64,000 bases of DNA. Origin: Puccinia triticina. Taxonomy: Eukaryota; Basidiomycota; Pucciniomycetes; Pucciniales; Pucciniaceae. The notes under the pieces were generated by a model. The model was given only the letters and a program-made list of their open reading frames with translations, was not told where the DNA came from and did no database searches. The position numbers and the translations under genes are program-made. The stretch lies in assembly GCF_026914185.1 (NCBI RefSeq), contig NC_070564.1, forward strand, positions 4,464,001 to 4,528,000, given 5' to 3'. Positions 1 through 11,080 of this stretch are shown piece by piece; position 1 is the first letter of the stretch; each line of letters begins with the position of its first letter.

Positions 1-2407
1 CCGGATATCTGCCATCCCGCACCCTGACCCTGGTCTTATCCGGAATCCGGCCGGATTTTCCCGGATCTGAAAGCAAGGGGCATTTCCCAAAAAAAGTGCC
101 AATTTGATCGGGTATGCCGGGGATTCCCCGGTAGAGTTCCCGATTCATGCGGGTTTCACGGGGATTCCCCGAGAAAAGACCCTATTTTCGGGTGTTTTCT
201 GAGGTTTACCCGCATAAATCTCGCTTTTGGATTGCTGTTCACTATCCGGCCGGATGCCGGATCTCTCAAGCTCAATCCCGAACCCTGATCCGGTCTGCGG
301 GGTTTCCGGATTTCTCCGGATCTGCGGGGTCCGGATCGGAACCTTAGCCTGAAAGAACGGAAATCCCCGAAACCCCCTTTCGCACTGTTGTAGCCCAGAG
401 GGCTACGCACTCTGTCACTCGCCGCAGTCGCGGTATCCCTCTCTCCCGGATGAACATCCGGGAGAGAGGATTGGAATAATCATCCTCTGTGTCACCAAGT
501 TCCCTGTGTCACTACACGCACCGCCCCCAAATCGTCTCCTTCCTCGTGACCATGGGCGCGAGTCGGTTTGGCCTTGGTCCGAGGCTCTCAAGAGCCTTGC
601 CAGAGGATAGCTTCAAAAGATAATCGATGGACGCCGGAGAGTCTGCAGCTCCGGCCTCATACCCTCAGCCTATGCGAATATCTATGGATGTGTAGTCCTG
701 GCCAGAACGATCGTCCCGCGCTCGCCCAACCCCGTTTTTGCCCTTGCCGCTCACAGTCATGTGGGTTAAGTTCAGGAGGAGAACGATGTGCGGCATGCAG
801 ACTAGCTTGAAATCGCCTCTCGTCAGGAGCGACTGCTCGACTCGGATGATTGCAAGCACAAGAGCATGCAGACGGTCTCGATTTCAAGCCGGGGCACGGC
901 TCCGGCGCCTCGTCCAATCCTCGCCTCAGCAACACAGACTACTCGTCGATTGGTGGTCGAGTGCCGCCGCTTTCATTATCAAGCATCAAGCTAAATCTCG
1001 AATCAGGGCTGCCGTAATCTTGCTCCCCACTTTCCACCAACAGTCACCTGAGGCTACCATCAATACATAGTTTTTAGAATGTTGCTGCAAGGAAGTTTTT
1101 TTTTTTTTCGTAAAGTAACCCTGGGACAGCTTCAACGTGCCCTGACATCATTGGTCCCGAAGATGCTCTTGCAGGCATCCCAAGGACCTTGCAGTAACCA
1201 GCTGCTGTCATGTTTCTCATATTTTCAAGATTTGCAGGCAATTCTAAAGACACTGGAATATAGATGTCACAATGGAACAAGTATCAGAATTGCATCAGCC
1301 TGTGATATCAAAGGCGATTTCCCCAGTTCGCACAGTAAAGGGGTGTTTTGAGGGGATAGCTTTTGCATTTTTTGGGTATCTTGGCATGGAGAAGTTCCTT
1401 CAAAGGAAGGGGCATGTGCGTCCTGGAAGCATCCCAAAACAAATCTATGTGGAGTCTCAAACTGGTGGATCCTCATTTGGAACAATTAACCAATCTTCAT
1501 TTTTTGAAAAAATGATTGAAGGTCACTGGATGGTGATAGAGGATATCTGAGTAGGCCAGATTTTAAGGAACGTTATGTGGCATATGGTTCACCTGGGAAA
1601 GACCTGTGGAGGGGCTGAGGGAGGAGCTATAGAAAATTAAAATCCTCCCAGCCAAAAAGAAATTCTGCTCCCCCTTAAAATTTGTGATGATAGGCAAGTC
1701 CCTCCACCAGTCAAAATTAGAGGTGACTACATTTCAGGTGATGTGAAGCAACTGAATTAGCTCCCTGCAGGATACAACAGGCCTTCCACCATGGGGGGCT
1801 TGTGTTAATGTAGGTGCTACAAACTTTCATCAGGCTCTCATTTTTCTTCAATTTTTATTCTCAGGATGAATGCAAGCCACATGCTGTATGATTTTATGCA
1901 AACAATTGCATATGCAGTGTTGGGCACCACAACTAGAACAGCTCCAAGGCAATAGATAAAAGTTACCAAACTTGAAAACCCTTTTTAAGGTGTTTATCAA
2001 CAACTTTCCAAAAAAATGAACAAGCTGTTCTGAATGACCAGCAGCAATGTTTACATCTTGCTGAATTTTCTCAAAAAAAAATCACAAAGGCCTCATAATT
2101 AGCTCTAAAGTTTTGTAAAATTCTCACGTAATTTAAAAGGTGAAAAAATGGGTGGAGTTACATCCTGTCTCCCAAGACTGTCAAAGTACCGGAGTGTACC
2201 GCTCTTCAGACTTGCTATGCAAAGAAAGATCCAGCGGTTAAGGCGTTTGTTTTTGTAATGTAAAAAATAGAGATAGAAGGGCAAGGTGACAACAACGGGT
2301 AAAATCAGTGATGCATGCAGATGGTATGGGAAGAGCTAGGGTTTGCAAGGAAGGGGCGAGATCTTCTGCACTTTTTATTTATTAATCTAGGTCTTTGAGT
2401 GTGTTGA
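1..2407. other. Left-edge region without a recognisable gene; CCGG-rich repeat at 1-330
   Basis: No open frame in this stretch has the codon coherence or motifs of a real gene. The first 330 bases are dense in short overlapping copies of TCCGGAT, CCGGCCGG and GGGGATTCCCCG, so they look like a decayed GC-rich repeat that may continue beyond the left edge. From 500 to 2,400 I see only scattered short frames that overlap on both strands, A-rich and T-rich patches, and no terminal repeats or target duplications. It could contain untranslated parts of the gene to the right. Confidence 0.4.
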
Positions 2408-3106
2408 TCATTCCTTTTTCAAAGTTGTTGGCGCGGTAGTTGAGTCGATCAAAGACTGTTTGACGTGTTCGTTCAATTCGTGTTGGATTGACTTTTTGGA
2501 GTCCAGGATCTGTCGAAGGACGTTAACTCGTTCACCCTTACGGTCATGTATACCCGCAGGCATGACCTGGTTCCGGTCGAGTTTGGCGTGTCTGATTTGG
2601 GTGAGTCTGGATCGATTATAGGCGTTCAAGAAGTCCTGGTAGTTGTAGTTCTCGTTCAAGAATCGCTGGCTGGGTTGAGGAGGGTAGAAGAATGGTTTTT
2701 CCAAGCCGACCCAGACCTTTTTGAACGTCCGGTTCTTGTCCCTGCCGATCTTGACCCCGCCACGGACCCTGCTCTTGATCTGTCGCTCGTACCGACCCCG
2801 ATAGATCGCCGTCCGGATACTGGTAATCCCGAGTCCATAGATCTGTCGCAGGTAGTTGAAGATGTCTGGCTTGGTCAACTGGAGATCGCATCTGAAGATG
2901 GCCGTGAATGGGTCGCCACGATCCGTCGAGCTAGGCCTGACCAACCGAATCGAAATGTTGGGGAAATAGACTGGTGATTTGGCCTTGACATACGAGCTTC
3001 CTATAGGTGACCGGCCCTTGTCCAGCGATCGTATGGTAGTAATTGCCGTCGGCTGATGGCATATCGTCGTGATTGTCCGCAGCTTGGCATGGATGAGCGA
3101 TTTCAT
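2408..3106 (-). CDS. MRP20: Mitochondrial large-subunit ribosomal protein uL23m (MRPL23/Mrp20-like)
   Basis: Single-exon frame of 232 codons starting at an ATG (3104-3106). The N-terminal 35 residues are rich in Arg, Thr and Ser and poor in acidic residues, as expected for a mitochondrial targeting sequence. From about residue 45 the protein has the L23 fold signature: a strand with FPNISIRLVRP, a helix-strand stretch around YLRQIYGLGITSIRTA, and then the basic loop KIGRDKNRTFKKVWVGL that binds rRNA near the exit tunnel. The C-terminal extension is hydrophilic, typical of fungal mitochondrial L23. It would act in the mitoribosome large subunit. The gene is divergent from ISA2, with starts 237 bp apart, so a shared promoter is likely. 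Identification is from motifs only; the yeast orthologue name is used for the symbol. Confidence 0.8.
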   Translation of the reverse strand: MKSLIHAKLRTITTICHQPTAITTIRSLDKGRSPIGSSYVKAKSPVYFPNISIRLVRPSSTDRGDPFTAIFRCDLQLTKPDIFNYLRQIYGLGITSIRTAIYRGRYERQIKSRVRGGVKIGRDKNRTFKKVWVGLEKPFFYPPQPSQRFLNENYNYQDFLNAYNRSRLTQIRHAKLDRNQVMPAGIHDRKGERVNVLRQILDSKKSIQHELNEHVKQSLIDSTTAPTTLKKE

Positions 3107-3343
3107 CTTCTTCCGATTTTGCTGTGGATGGGGTTCGGGTTATGATCGATGGGAAGAGATCGAGCGGTCAGTTGGGGCTTAAACCCAGGCCCCGAACCCC
3201 TCACTCCCATGCAGCAACCCCGTGGGCCGTGTCCTGTGTGATGTATCGGGGATTTCGGGAGCGGCCGCTCGCCGATAGGGCGGCACCCGGAGACCACTGG
3301 CAGCTTGGCTCGGGCGACTGCCCTAATTACGACCTCGAACCTC
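3107..3343. promoter_or_regulatory. Divergent intergenic promoter between uL23m and ISA2
   Basis: This 237-bp interval separates the ATG of the ribosomal gene (minus) from the ATG of ISA2 (plus). No clear TATA box is visible. It has a GC-rich centre including a GCGGCCGC site near 3,261. Co-regulation of two mitochondrial biogenesis genes is an inference from geometry only. Confidence 0.45.
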
Positions 3344-4273
3344 ATGACTATCCCGGCAAGACCAAACATTCTGCGCTCCTCTCTTCTAGGATCAAGCTAC
3401 CAATATCAGCCCATTCGATTTATCACTACCTACTGGCCCCATCAACTAGACAGACCAGACGTATCGCGGGTGGATTTTCGCAGGACCAGGCCGAAAATCT
3501 TGAAGGTCAAACGACTGTTTGGTTTCGAAATCTTGCCCTGTCCTGACATCTTAAATCCAATTCTAGACTCTGCTACGGCCAGTGCACCAAGATGCCAATC
3601 GGACACCAGACTCATCTATCCAACCGCAACCTCAGGGAAGCTCACATTCACCGACTCAATTGGCAAACTTGATTTCAACACCCCGTCGCTCTACTGAAGA
3701 TGATTATTCAGCCCCATCGATTGTCAAACCTATTGGAATCAAAATAAGCCAGTCGGCAATTGAGGTTAGTAGAATTCGAAACATTACTAGCTTAGAATTG
3801 AACTTTTTTTCTTCTCCTTCTAGTTAGAATATTAATGATTCAAGTTAAATATCGTCTTGCTCAACTTAGAATTCCCTTCCAAAATTTGCACATCCAGCAG
3901 ATCGAGCGGGTACGCAAGATGGATAACAAGCCAAACGAAGTCCTACGTCTGTCTGTCGAAAGTGGCGGATGTCATGGATTCCAGTACAAGATTGCATTCA
4001 CTGAATCTGTCGAGGATGATGATTTGTGAGCGGGGAAACATCCGATTACAGGTATCACTCGGGATCAGTATTAACCATCTAATCCTTCGTCCTACCAGTG
4101 TATTTGGAAATCGGAGCGGACTCGTGGTAATCGATGAGGGCTCTTTAAGCCTGATGGACGGATCAACTATTGAATTTGCGACCGAGCTCATTGGTAGTAG
4201 CTTCAGAATCCTCGATAATCCTCACTCAGCCGGAAAAGGGTGCGGGTGTGGAGTGAGCTGGGAGCTTAAATGA
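3344..4273 (+). CDS. ISA2: Mitochondrial iron-sulfur cluster assembly protein ISA2/ISCA2, four exons
   Basis: The model is exons 3344-3460, 3567-3764, 3898-4025 and 4099-4273 (618 nt, 205 aa). All three introns are GT-AG and restore the frame (introns 106, 133 and 73 bp). Exon 1 encodes a basic presequence (MTIPARPNILRSSLL) for mitochondrial import. The A-type ISC domain starts at IKISQSAIE and continues across intron 2 into QIERVRKM. The three conserved cysteines are present in SGGCHGF and GKGCGCGVSW. The region ELIGSSFRILDNP matches the ISCA2 rather than the ISCA1 subfamily. The known role of the family is maturation of mitochondrial 4Fe-4S proteins together with ISA1 and IBA57. The 5' donor GTATCG of intron 1 is the least certain splice site. 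The copy looks intact. Confidence 0.85.
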
Positions 4274-5460
4274 ATATCGCAATTACACAAAAAGCCGCGA
4301 TTTCTTCATATTCAGACCCGTGTTATTTGTATTATTACTTTTTATTCTGGCAAAAAACGTTCTTCGTGAAGTAAACATCAAAAGGAGTACGTGGTAAACA
4401 AACACAAATCATAAGACGGGAACAGTCAAACCCTTGAAATCTTTGCGCTCCCAAGAGAGCGTAATCAACATGAAACCAAGCACACCCCGGCCCACTTCAT
4501 TCAAGCCAACCACAGAGTTTCCATGTTAATCTCTTGAGCAGGCATGGAAAAAAGTCCGCAAGCTGCACATTATTTGGGAAACGGAGTTGAAGATACACTG
4601 GATGACTTCCCGTGGGCTAAAAATTCAGATCTGTCAGGCCAGGTTAAACCTTACTGGCTGGTGAGAACTTGATCTCAATCACTTTTCACCAGCAAGTAAG
4701 GTTTAGATCTGTGAAATTTTAGTCTGTACGGGGGGCATAGATCCTACGGGAAGTCTTCCACTCTCAGTAGTAGGAACAATCGTGCCCTCTGTTGTAAAAT
4801 AATTATGTGCTTGTAGAGGGCCAGTGTTTGTTGATTTACACATAACACTTGTTAACATAGCACAAGTCTCCCCTGCAGGGAGGCTTGCTGTGGCTGGCGG
4901 CAAAGCCACCACTCCCACAGGCAGGGACTTGTTAATTATTATTGAAGCAGGAGCAGGAAGTTTGTTTGGCTGGGACGTTTTTAAATTTTTATAGCTCCTC
5001 CTCCAGCCTCTCTATAGGTCTTCCCTAAGGGTACCTTATGCTACATCTGTTGAGGGTAATAGAGGTGACACGACAAACAAAGTGAGAGAAGCCATGAGAT
5101 GGGCAAGGACATAGTCTGGACACATTGATCATAAAAGCATACTGTTCATTCAGTAAGGAAGGATCACTGTGAGGGGAACACACAAATCAAACAATGTGCA
5201 AGTTTTCCAAATGAGGGGCAGCCAGTTGCTAACTCCAGGGACCATTCTTCTGGCTATAAGATGGGTGAGCGGCTCAAGTTCTTCACAAGGACAGAATCTA
5301 CAATTCTGCCCATTCAATTTTTCTATCATTTTTGCCTTTTTGTGTGGCAGATAATTTCTGCTCCTGCTTGAGTCTAACCTGTCTCACCCCATGCCCGCAT
5401 AAGGGCATACATAACACCTCGCACTGCATACTCATGTGGGTCTGCCAAATGCTCAGTTTT
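4274..5460. other. Intergenic region with a fold-back repeat at 4,626-4,711
   Basis: No gene is recognisable. Around 4,626-4,711 there is an imperfect inverted repeat: AAACCTTAC (4646) pairs with GTAAGGTTT (4696), CTGGTGA (4658) with TCACCAG (4686), and AGATCTG occurs on both outer sides. This could be a small MITE remnant or a hairpin in the 3' flank of ISA2. The rest up to 5,460 holds only short incoherent frames, ending at the LINE target duplication. Confidence 0.4.
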
Positions 5461-5473
5461 GACTGTAGCACAT
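5461..5473. repeat. Left target-site duplication of the LINE
   Basis: The 13-mer GACTGTAGCACAT occurs here and again at 17,060-17,072, immediately after the LINE poly-A tract. The bases outside both copies differ, so exactly 13 bp are duplicated, a size typical of target-primed reverse transcription. Confidence 0.93.
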
Positions 5474-5711
5474 GAACCACTAAAATCCAACCACCCTCAA
5501 AAACCATCCACATTCAAAAATCCTAAAATATCAATGAGTATCAACCAAAAGTATCTTCTCTTTATTTGCCTATCCTTGATCTTCATCTTTTTCCCATCCT
5601 ATCCCCCCTTTTTTCCCTTCTTCCCTTCCAAATAAGTTAAAAATTGAGTTTTCAGACCCACCAAAAAAAAGCACAAGGTTCTTACCTTATTTGGCTTGCA
5701 TAGCCAGCAAT

Positions 5712-7034
5712 ATGCCGCCCAAGAATCTTCATGGTTCTCGGGCAAACCAGGATGGCTGGTTGAAAACCATAGAGATGGAGGATATTGTAGCCTCCGGTTT
5801 GACTATGGACCAGTCGGGTTCTCTTGACCGTTCACAAACTCCGACTCAGTCGGACTTTTCTCACAACCCTCCCCTTGCCCAGTCCCGTCACAACCCCCAA
5901 AACCCTGATAATGGGTTTCTCAGTGCAATCGCTGAGATTTTCGCCCATCCTAACTCAGATGGGAGTATTTTCATAGACGCGGAGAAGGTTAAAACCTTAT
6001 CCCCTCTATTAGCAATTGAGAAGATTGCTAGCGTTCAGACTCTCTCCGCTGTGGAGAAGATTACCAAGCAAGTAGACTCCATGGAGAAGTCAATCAATTC
6101 TGTAGTTCGTTTGGAACCTAAAAATGGCCCGTCTTGGGCTTCAACTACGAAGAAATAGACTCCTGTGGTTCCTCATACCACTATGGTCCGTTCTCCTCCC
6201 CCGAATAGGGTCTTGAATGAATTCAAACCTGCTTTTTTTATTATCCGTAAGACCGTTCCGGACTCTTGTCCCTTCTCTCAAATGTCTCCACCGGAGATCA
6301 CAAAGAAAGTGAACGATGTTCTCAGAGACATTGAAGCTGTTATAGCTGATGGGTCACCCATCAAAGTAAAGGGAGTTGCCCAATTGCCTTTGGGTGATTT
6401 TAAATTTTTTACTCAAAACCAGTTTGCAGCCAATTGGTTGCTTGAACATAAACATGAGTGGACACATCTATGTGATCCTTCTCTTGTCACCCCTCCTTCG
6501 ACATTCCCTGTTATTCTTCACTCGGTTCCAATTTCTTTCACTCCGACAAATAAGGCTTCTCTTGCTGAATTATGCAGAGAAAATAACATCCATCCAGACC
6601 ACATTCAAAGTGCTCGATGGCTCGGTAACCCGCAAGGGGAAAAAAAATCCCATGGGTCTTTGATTGTCAATTTTTTTGACAAAGATCTTGCTCGCAAGAT
6701 TGAAAGAGGTAGTCTTTTCTATAACTATTTACCGTTGTCTGGAGCCCACTACAAAAAGTCTCCTCTCCAATGCTTTCAGTGCCTAGAAGTAGGCCATACT
6801 GCTCAAATTTGTAAAAACGTTCCTCTGTGTAAATATTGTGGTGATGCTCATAATTCAAAAGATTGTCAGTCCGACATTGGTAGCAAAAAATGTGTTAAAT
6901 GTATTCAATACAAAAAGAAAATTAGTGCCTCATCTGAGTTTGACAATGATAACGTTCGGTTTTACCACTCCCCCTTGAGTCTTAAGTGCCCCCTCAAAAC
7001 TAAGAATTTCCGTCAAAAAATTATTAATCAATGA
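5712..7034 (+). pseudogene. LINE ORF1, gag-like nucleic-acid-binding protein with one nonsense codon
   Basis: The first ATG in frame is at 5712; the frame is open to the stop at 7032-7034 apart from one TAG at 6156-6158. The N-terminal third is low-complexity and polar. Near the C-terminus are two zinc knuckles, CFQCLEVGHTAQIC (CX2CX4HX4C) and CKYCGDAHNSKDC, followed by a further Cys pair (KKCVKC). ORF1 proteins of this type package the LINE RNA. Its terminal TGA overlaps the ORF2 ATG in the tetranucleotide ATGA (7031-7034), which suggests ORF2 is translated by termination-reinitiation. The TAG would cut the protein before the zinc knuckles. Confidence 0.85.
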
Positions 7035-8589
7035 TGTGTCAAAACTTAATGTATTCAAACCCTCATCCCCTTCCTAATATCACCCCGGTCCCTTCGGCTT
7101 CTTCAACTCCTGATTTGACTTTGCCAAACCTCAAAATTCTTCAGCTTAATTGTCATAACTCTTTTGATGTTACCTCAAATGCACTCTATTCGGATTCAAA
7201 TTTTTCAATCCTCATCCTTCAAGAACCATGGATTAATCCTCACACTTTCAAACTTCCACACTATGAAAATTGGTCATGTATTCTCGATTTGAATCATTCA
7301 CCATTGGATTACAACTCTAGACATTGAGTCTGTTTCTTTTTTGACAAGTCTTTTCCATCAGCTGAAATCCTTCAACTCAAAGACGGTTCCAGTATCTTCT
7401 TGGCCATTGATTTGTCAGTTAATCTGGAAAAAATCAAAAAAATTCGACTCATCAATATGTACAATCCACCCAGAACCTTTGAAGGTATCAATCAACTCAT
7501 GGAATGGTTGGAACAACATAACAATTGTAGAATTCCTTCTTTCATCTGTATGGATTCAAATCTTCATCATCGTCTTTGGAATCCTTCAAATTACAAACAT
7601 ACACACCAGCAGTCAAAAGAGTTGATTAGAACTTGTGGTCGGAACAGTTTCAAGATTGTGTCAGAAAAAGGAGTCCCCACTTTTATTAATAGAAGAACCA
7701 GTCCAACCGTCATCAACCTTACCTGGGGTAACTTATGTGCTGTTAAACTTGTTGATTTGTGTTATACTTCGTCTGTAAACTTTGGGTCAGATCATCAAGC
7801 TATTGTTCTTCATCTTAACTTCAATCCTCACCCGGTTCCAATCACCCGTTTGTCAGTTGACCTCAAGCGTCTCAACATTGAAAGATTTTGTGATGATTTG
7901 TCTAAATCAGTTAAAAAACTTGATCATTCTCCTTTATTAAAAAGTGTCCAGGTTGATGAATTTGTGGAGTCACTGAAAATTTCTTTTCAGAAATCAATCG
8001 ACAAACAAAAAAAGATAGTCAAGGTCAATAAAGCAAAATTCAAATCGTGGTGGAACAACGATATCCTCCTACCTATTGTTAAAAAAAGGAATCGAGCCCG
8101 CAAGTGGATGTTGATCGCTCATTTGGTTCAAGCCTGTGATTGTTATCACCATTGGCAGAAGATATTCAAGGATAAGGTTTTTGAACTGAAACGGAATCAC
8201 TGGCGGAAGTTTCTGGCAGAAAGTAAAGACCATCAGTTGTTTAAAGCTTATAAATTTACCAAACCCAACAGCAGTGGCAACGTTGCTCCGTTGTTGAACA
8301 AAAACAATGAACTCACCTCGGTTAAAGAAGAACAGGCTAATCTTTTGTTTAAAGGAACATCAGAAGTTCCTATAAATTGCGACATCAGTGACATTACTCC
8401 TACTGACCAGTCTAACCCTTTCTTTTTTCCCGTTATCTCAACTCTTGAGATTGTTAAAATCCTATCTAAACTTCCAAAAAAGAAAGCATGCGGTCATGAT
8501 GACATCGCTAATGAAGTTTTAATTTGGAGTAAAAAAATCATTTCTCCCTTACTTGTTAGATTTTTTTCGGTGTGTTTTCATCTGGGATA
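7031..8589 (+). pseudogene. LINE ORF2, 5' part: AP-type endonuclease and linker
   Basis: The frame starts with ATG at 7031, overlapping the ORF1 stop. The endonuclease domain begins with LKILQLNCHNS, has the catalytic Glu in LILQEPWI, the Asp in ICMDSNLHHRLW, and the C-terminal SDH in NFGSDHQAIVLHL. A TGA at 7325-7327 interrupts the domain. After a basic linker, KKKACGHDDIANEVL marks the start of the reverse transcriptase region. The frame is then cut at 8589 inside HLGY by the inserted element and resumes at 14,241 in the same codon. Confidence 0.9.
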
Positions 8590-9199
8590 TGCAAGTTTAT
8601 TAAAGACAGAGAAACACAGAAACAAAGATCAAGGGTTCCCCCTACAAATTAAACAAATTACAAAAAAAAAGCAAGGGTTCCCCCTTTCAAAATAACAAAT
8701 CACAAAAAAAAGCCTTCTCAAAACAAAATTCAAACACCACAAACTGGACCCACTATCCATCCCTGTCTAGCAGGGTTTAAAATAGTGGGTGGATGGCCCC
8801 CAGCGCGCCGCATTGAAGGCATTATGCAAAGGGGGGCCACCGAGTAGAGCCCCTCAAACTGTGCAAGTGCAACAGCGGAGGGGGTGAGGACGAACCGCAC
8901 GCTGGAATTACAGCAGCAGAGGACGCCCTGGGGATTCATCGAACCCAAGACACCCGTCTTTTATAAATATGTGGTATCACAGGGTCCAACATCCGACAGC
9001 AGCCTCAATTGTTAGCGTTGACACTGCCATGCCTTGGGAACTACGGCCACCGCCACAGCACTCTTTCCGTTGGTCCAACCTGCATGCCAACTTGGCATTT
9101 TCAACGCCTACCCAACCTCACCTATGCAACGCACATCAGAAGCAGTATGTACATATCCCAGCCTCACCATTGAATCAAGGTCACATTCATCATTATCCT

Positions 9200-9822
9200 C
9201 ACAACTAACAGCGCCACCATCAATTCCTTTTTGGTTCAGAACAACAAAGCCTTTTGGGTTTTCCTTTGACTTCTCACCGTTTGCTAAGGCCTCAAGGTTG
9301 ATTTCCAAGTCGCATACTCTTTGCTTCAGTTCGATGATCTTCTTGACCCGATTGCCAATAAAATTTTGCCCAGACTCTACCAGTTTTTCCCGTTGTTTGG
9401 CGGAAGAATAGAAAAACCCGGAGTTGACTTCCCTGTAAAAGAAAAGGGTTAGTGAGGATTATCTTGATTCTGGCACAAATGAGTCAAGACAAGGGGGATA
9501 TTTACGTTTTTTCATACTCCAGGCTGACATTGAGTGTCAGGATCAATGCGTTTTCCACTCGTCTAGGCATATCTGGGTGCCAAGCTCCGTGATCTAGAAC
9601 GATTCCACGAACCAATCGACTGTCATCCTTGGTACGATGTTGCATTTTCATAATCTCGATCATGTACAGATTGATCGGTTCTGATTCTTGACGAATTGCC
9701 AAAACGGCGTCGACTACATCAGCAGATAACTTGTTGGCCAACTTGACATTCAGTTTCGTGGACAGCGCAGTCCGAGCGATTGAATGCAGGATAAAATTGT
9801 CAGTGCCCGAAGGAATGGTCCG
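9200..9822 (-). pseudogene. CCT6: Captured fragment of the chaperonin subunit gene CCT6 (TCP-1 zeta), intron retained
   Basis: On the minus strand an exon (down to 9506) encodes a C-terminal equatorial/intermediate part of CCT zeta, including [34 protein letters not shown] and [14 protein letters not shown] intron (9505-9433) follows. The next exon (from 9432) continues as [17 protein letters not shown] and [10 protein letters not shown], then diverges, probably at the next donor. Only about 200 of some 540 residues are present. The invariant GARHPD motif reads GAWHPD. The retained intron shows capture at DNA level, typical of Helitrons, rather than retroposition. No function is expected; an intact CCT6 should exist elsewhere in the genome. 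Confidence 0.85.
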
Positions 9823-9867
9823 CCAAGCAGCCCGTTCCTGCCCAGCACTGCCATATTCGGCACACAA

Positions 9868-10731
9868 TGAGACTCGAACAGGCCGTTGCCTCCTCCATCC
9901 TTGTCCCCAGAGCGACCCGCGTCTTCCTCACCAGCAAAATTTGACAGAAAGACTTGCCCAAGCCCCAGGACTTACTAGCTGGTACGCCAAAAAACTCTTC
10001 GTCTCTCTCTCTCTCTCTTGCTGTGCCACACCCTCTTCCAAACAACTGCTCACCTATCTCCTCCTCACAGGCCTTTTCCAGCCAGAAAAACCAAAATCAA
10101 GGAAAAAAGGTCAACATGTTCATTGAGGATTGGATACGCAAGGATTTGAATGTAAGGCACAATCTGCAAAGGGATGACTCAGCACCCCCCACTTGAAGTG
10201 AAGGAAACTGACCCGAGTGTGATTCATGGAGCTGGTGCTGCATCCCTAAACTCTGGCACCGCTGGCGCAACAGGTGAAGCTGCAAACGGTGAGCTGACGG
10301 GTGCCGATCAAAGCGTTGCAGCATAAGCCCCGGCAGCTGGTACCGGCGTCGGCGACGGCGGACGCGGAGCTGACAGAGCTGCTGTACTACGGATGTGGCG
10401 ATACATCGTCGACTTTCTGGCTTCCGGGCTCACCCACACCTGCGTCCGCTGTGGTGTTCTGTGCCTGTGTCAATGCCAAAAAGGATACAACAGAGGGTGG
10501 AGACAGTACAGTCATCATACAAGAGGAGGAGATATTATCACATCAACAGTCAAGGCACATACGAACCAAAGAAGGATTTGTAGTAAGGAATAGTCTCAAC
10601 CAGGAACGGAAGGAAGGAGCGCAAAGGAAGAAGGAAGGGAGGAAGGAACAGGAGGAAGAGGAGGAGAGGCCAAGACCCCCAGAATCCAGAATGGTCACGG
10701 ATAGTGGCAATCTATACATCTGCTTGCTCAA
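9868..10731. other. Helitron cargo of unknown origin
   Basis: Short frames on both strands overlap without family motifs. A purine-rich low-complexity tract lies at about 10,600-10,680. The sequence may derive from further captured host DNA, but I recognise nothing in it. Confidence 0.35.
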
Positions 10732-11080
10732 GGAAGATTCTATCAGGAGGCTGTGTTTGTTTGGGAGGTGGAGTTAGAAGGTATCTAACACAGGCTGCAC
10801 AGCATCTTTGGCTGGAGTCTTTGTATTTGTTTGCTCAGGGAAGATTCTATCAGGAGGCTGTGTTGTTTGGAGGTGGAGTTAGAAGGTATCTAACACAGGC
10901 TGCACAGCATCTTTGGCTGGAGTCTTTGTATTTGTTTGTTCAGGGAAGATTCTATCAGGAGGCTGTGTTGTTTGGAGGTGGAGTTAGAAGGTATCTATTA
11001 GGAGGCTGTGTTGTTTGGAGGTGGATTTAGAAGGTATCTATCAGGAGGCTGCGTTGTTTGGAGGTGGAGATAGGGTGTAT
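10732..11080 (+). repeat. Minisatellite: 105-107 bp unit, then a shorter sub-repeat
   Basis: A unit starting GGAAGATTCTATCAGG occurs at 10,732, 10,839 and 10,944 (spacing 107 and 105). From about 10,985 only the part GGAGGCTGTGTTGTTTGGAG plus flank (about 46-48 bp) is repeated three times with small changes. The array is open in one frame through 11,030, but the periodic peptide is a by-product of the repeat and not evidence of a gene. Confidence 0.85.

Noticed and set aside
2546..2977. 143-codon frame on the plus strand
   Set aside because: Exact antisense shadow of the uL23m coding region.
9200..9822. CCT6 as a functional host gene
   Set aside because: Only about a third of the protein is present, it lies inside a transposon inserted in a LINE, and the conserved GARHPD motif is changed.
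10704..11030. Open frame of 108 codons through the minisatellite
   Set aside because: The peptide is periodic because the DNA is; no stop arises within the unit by chance. No domain or start context.
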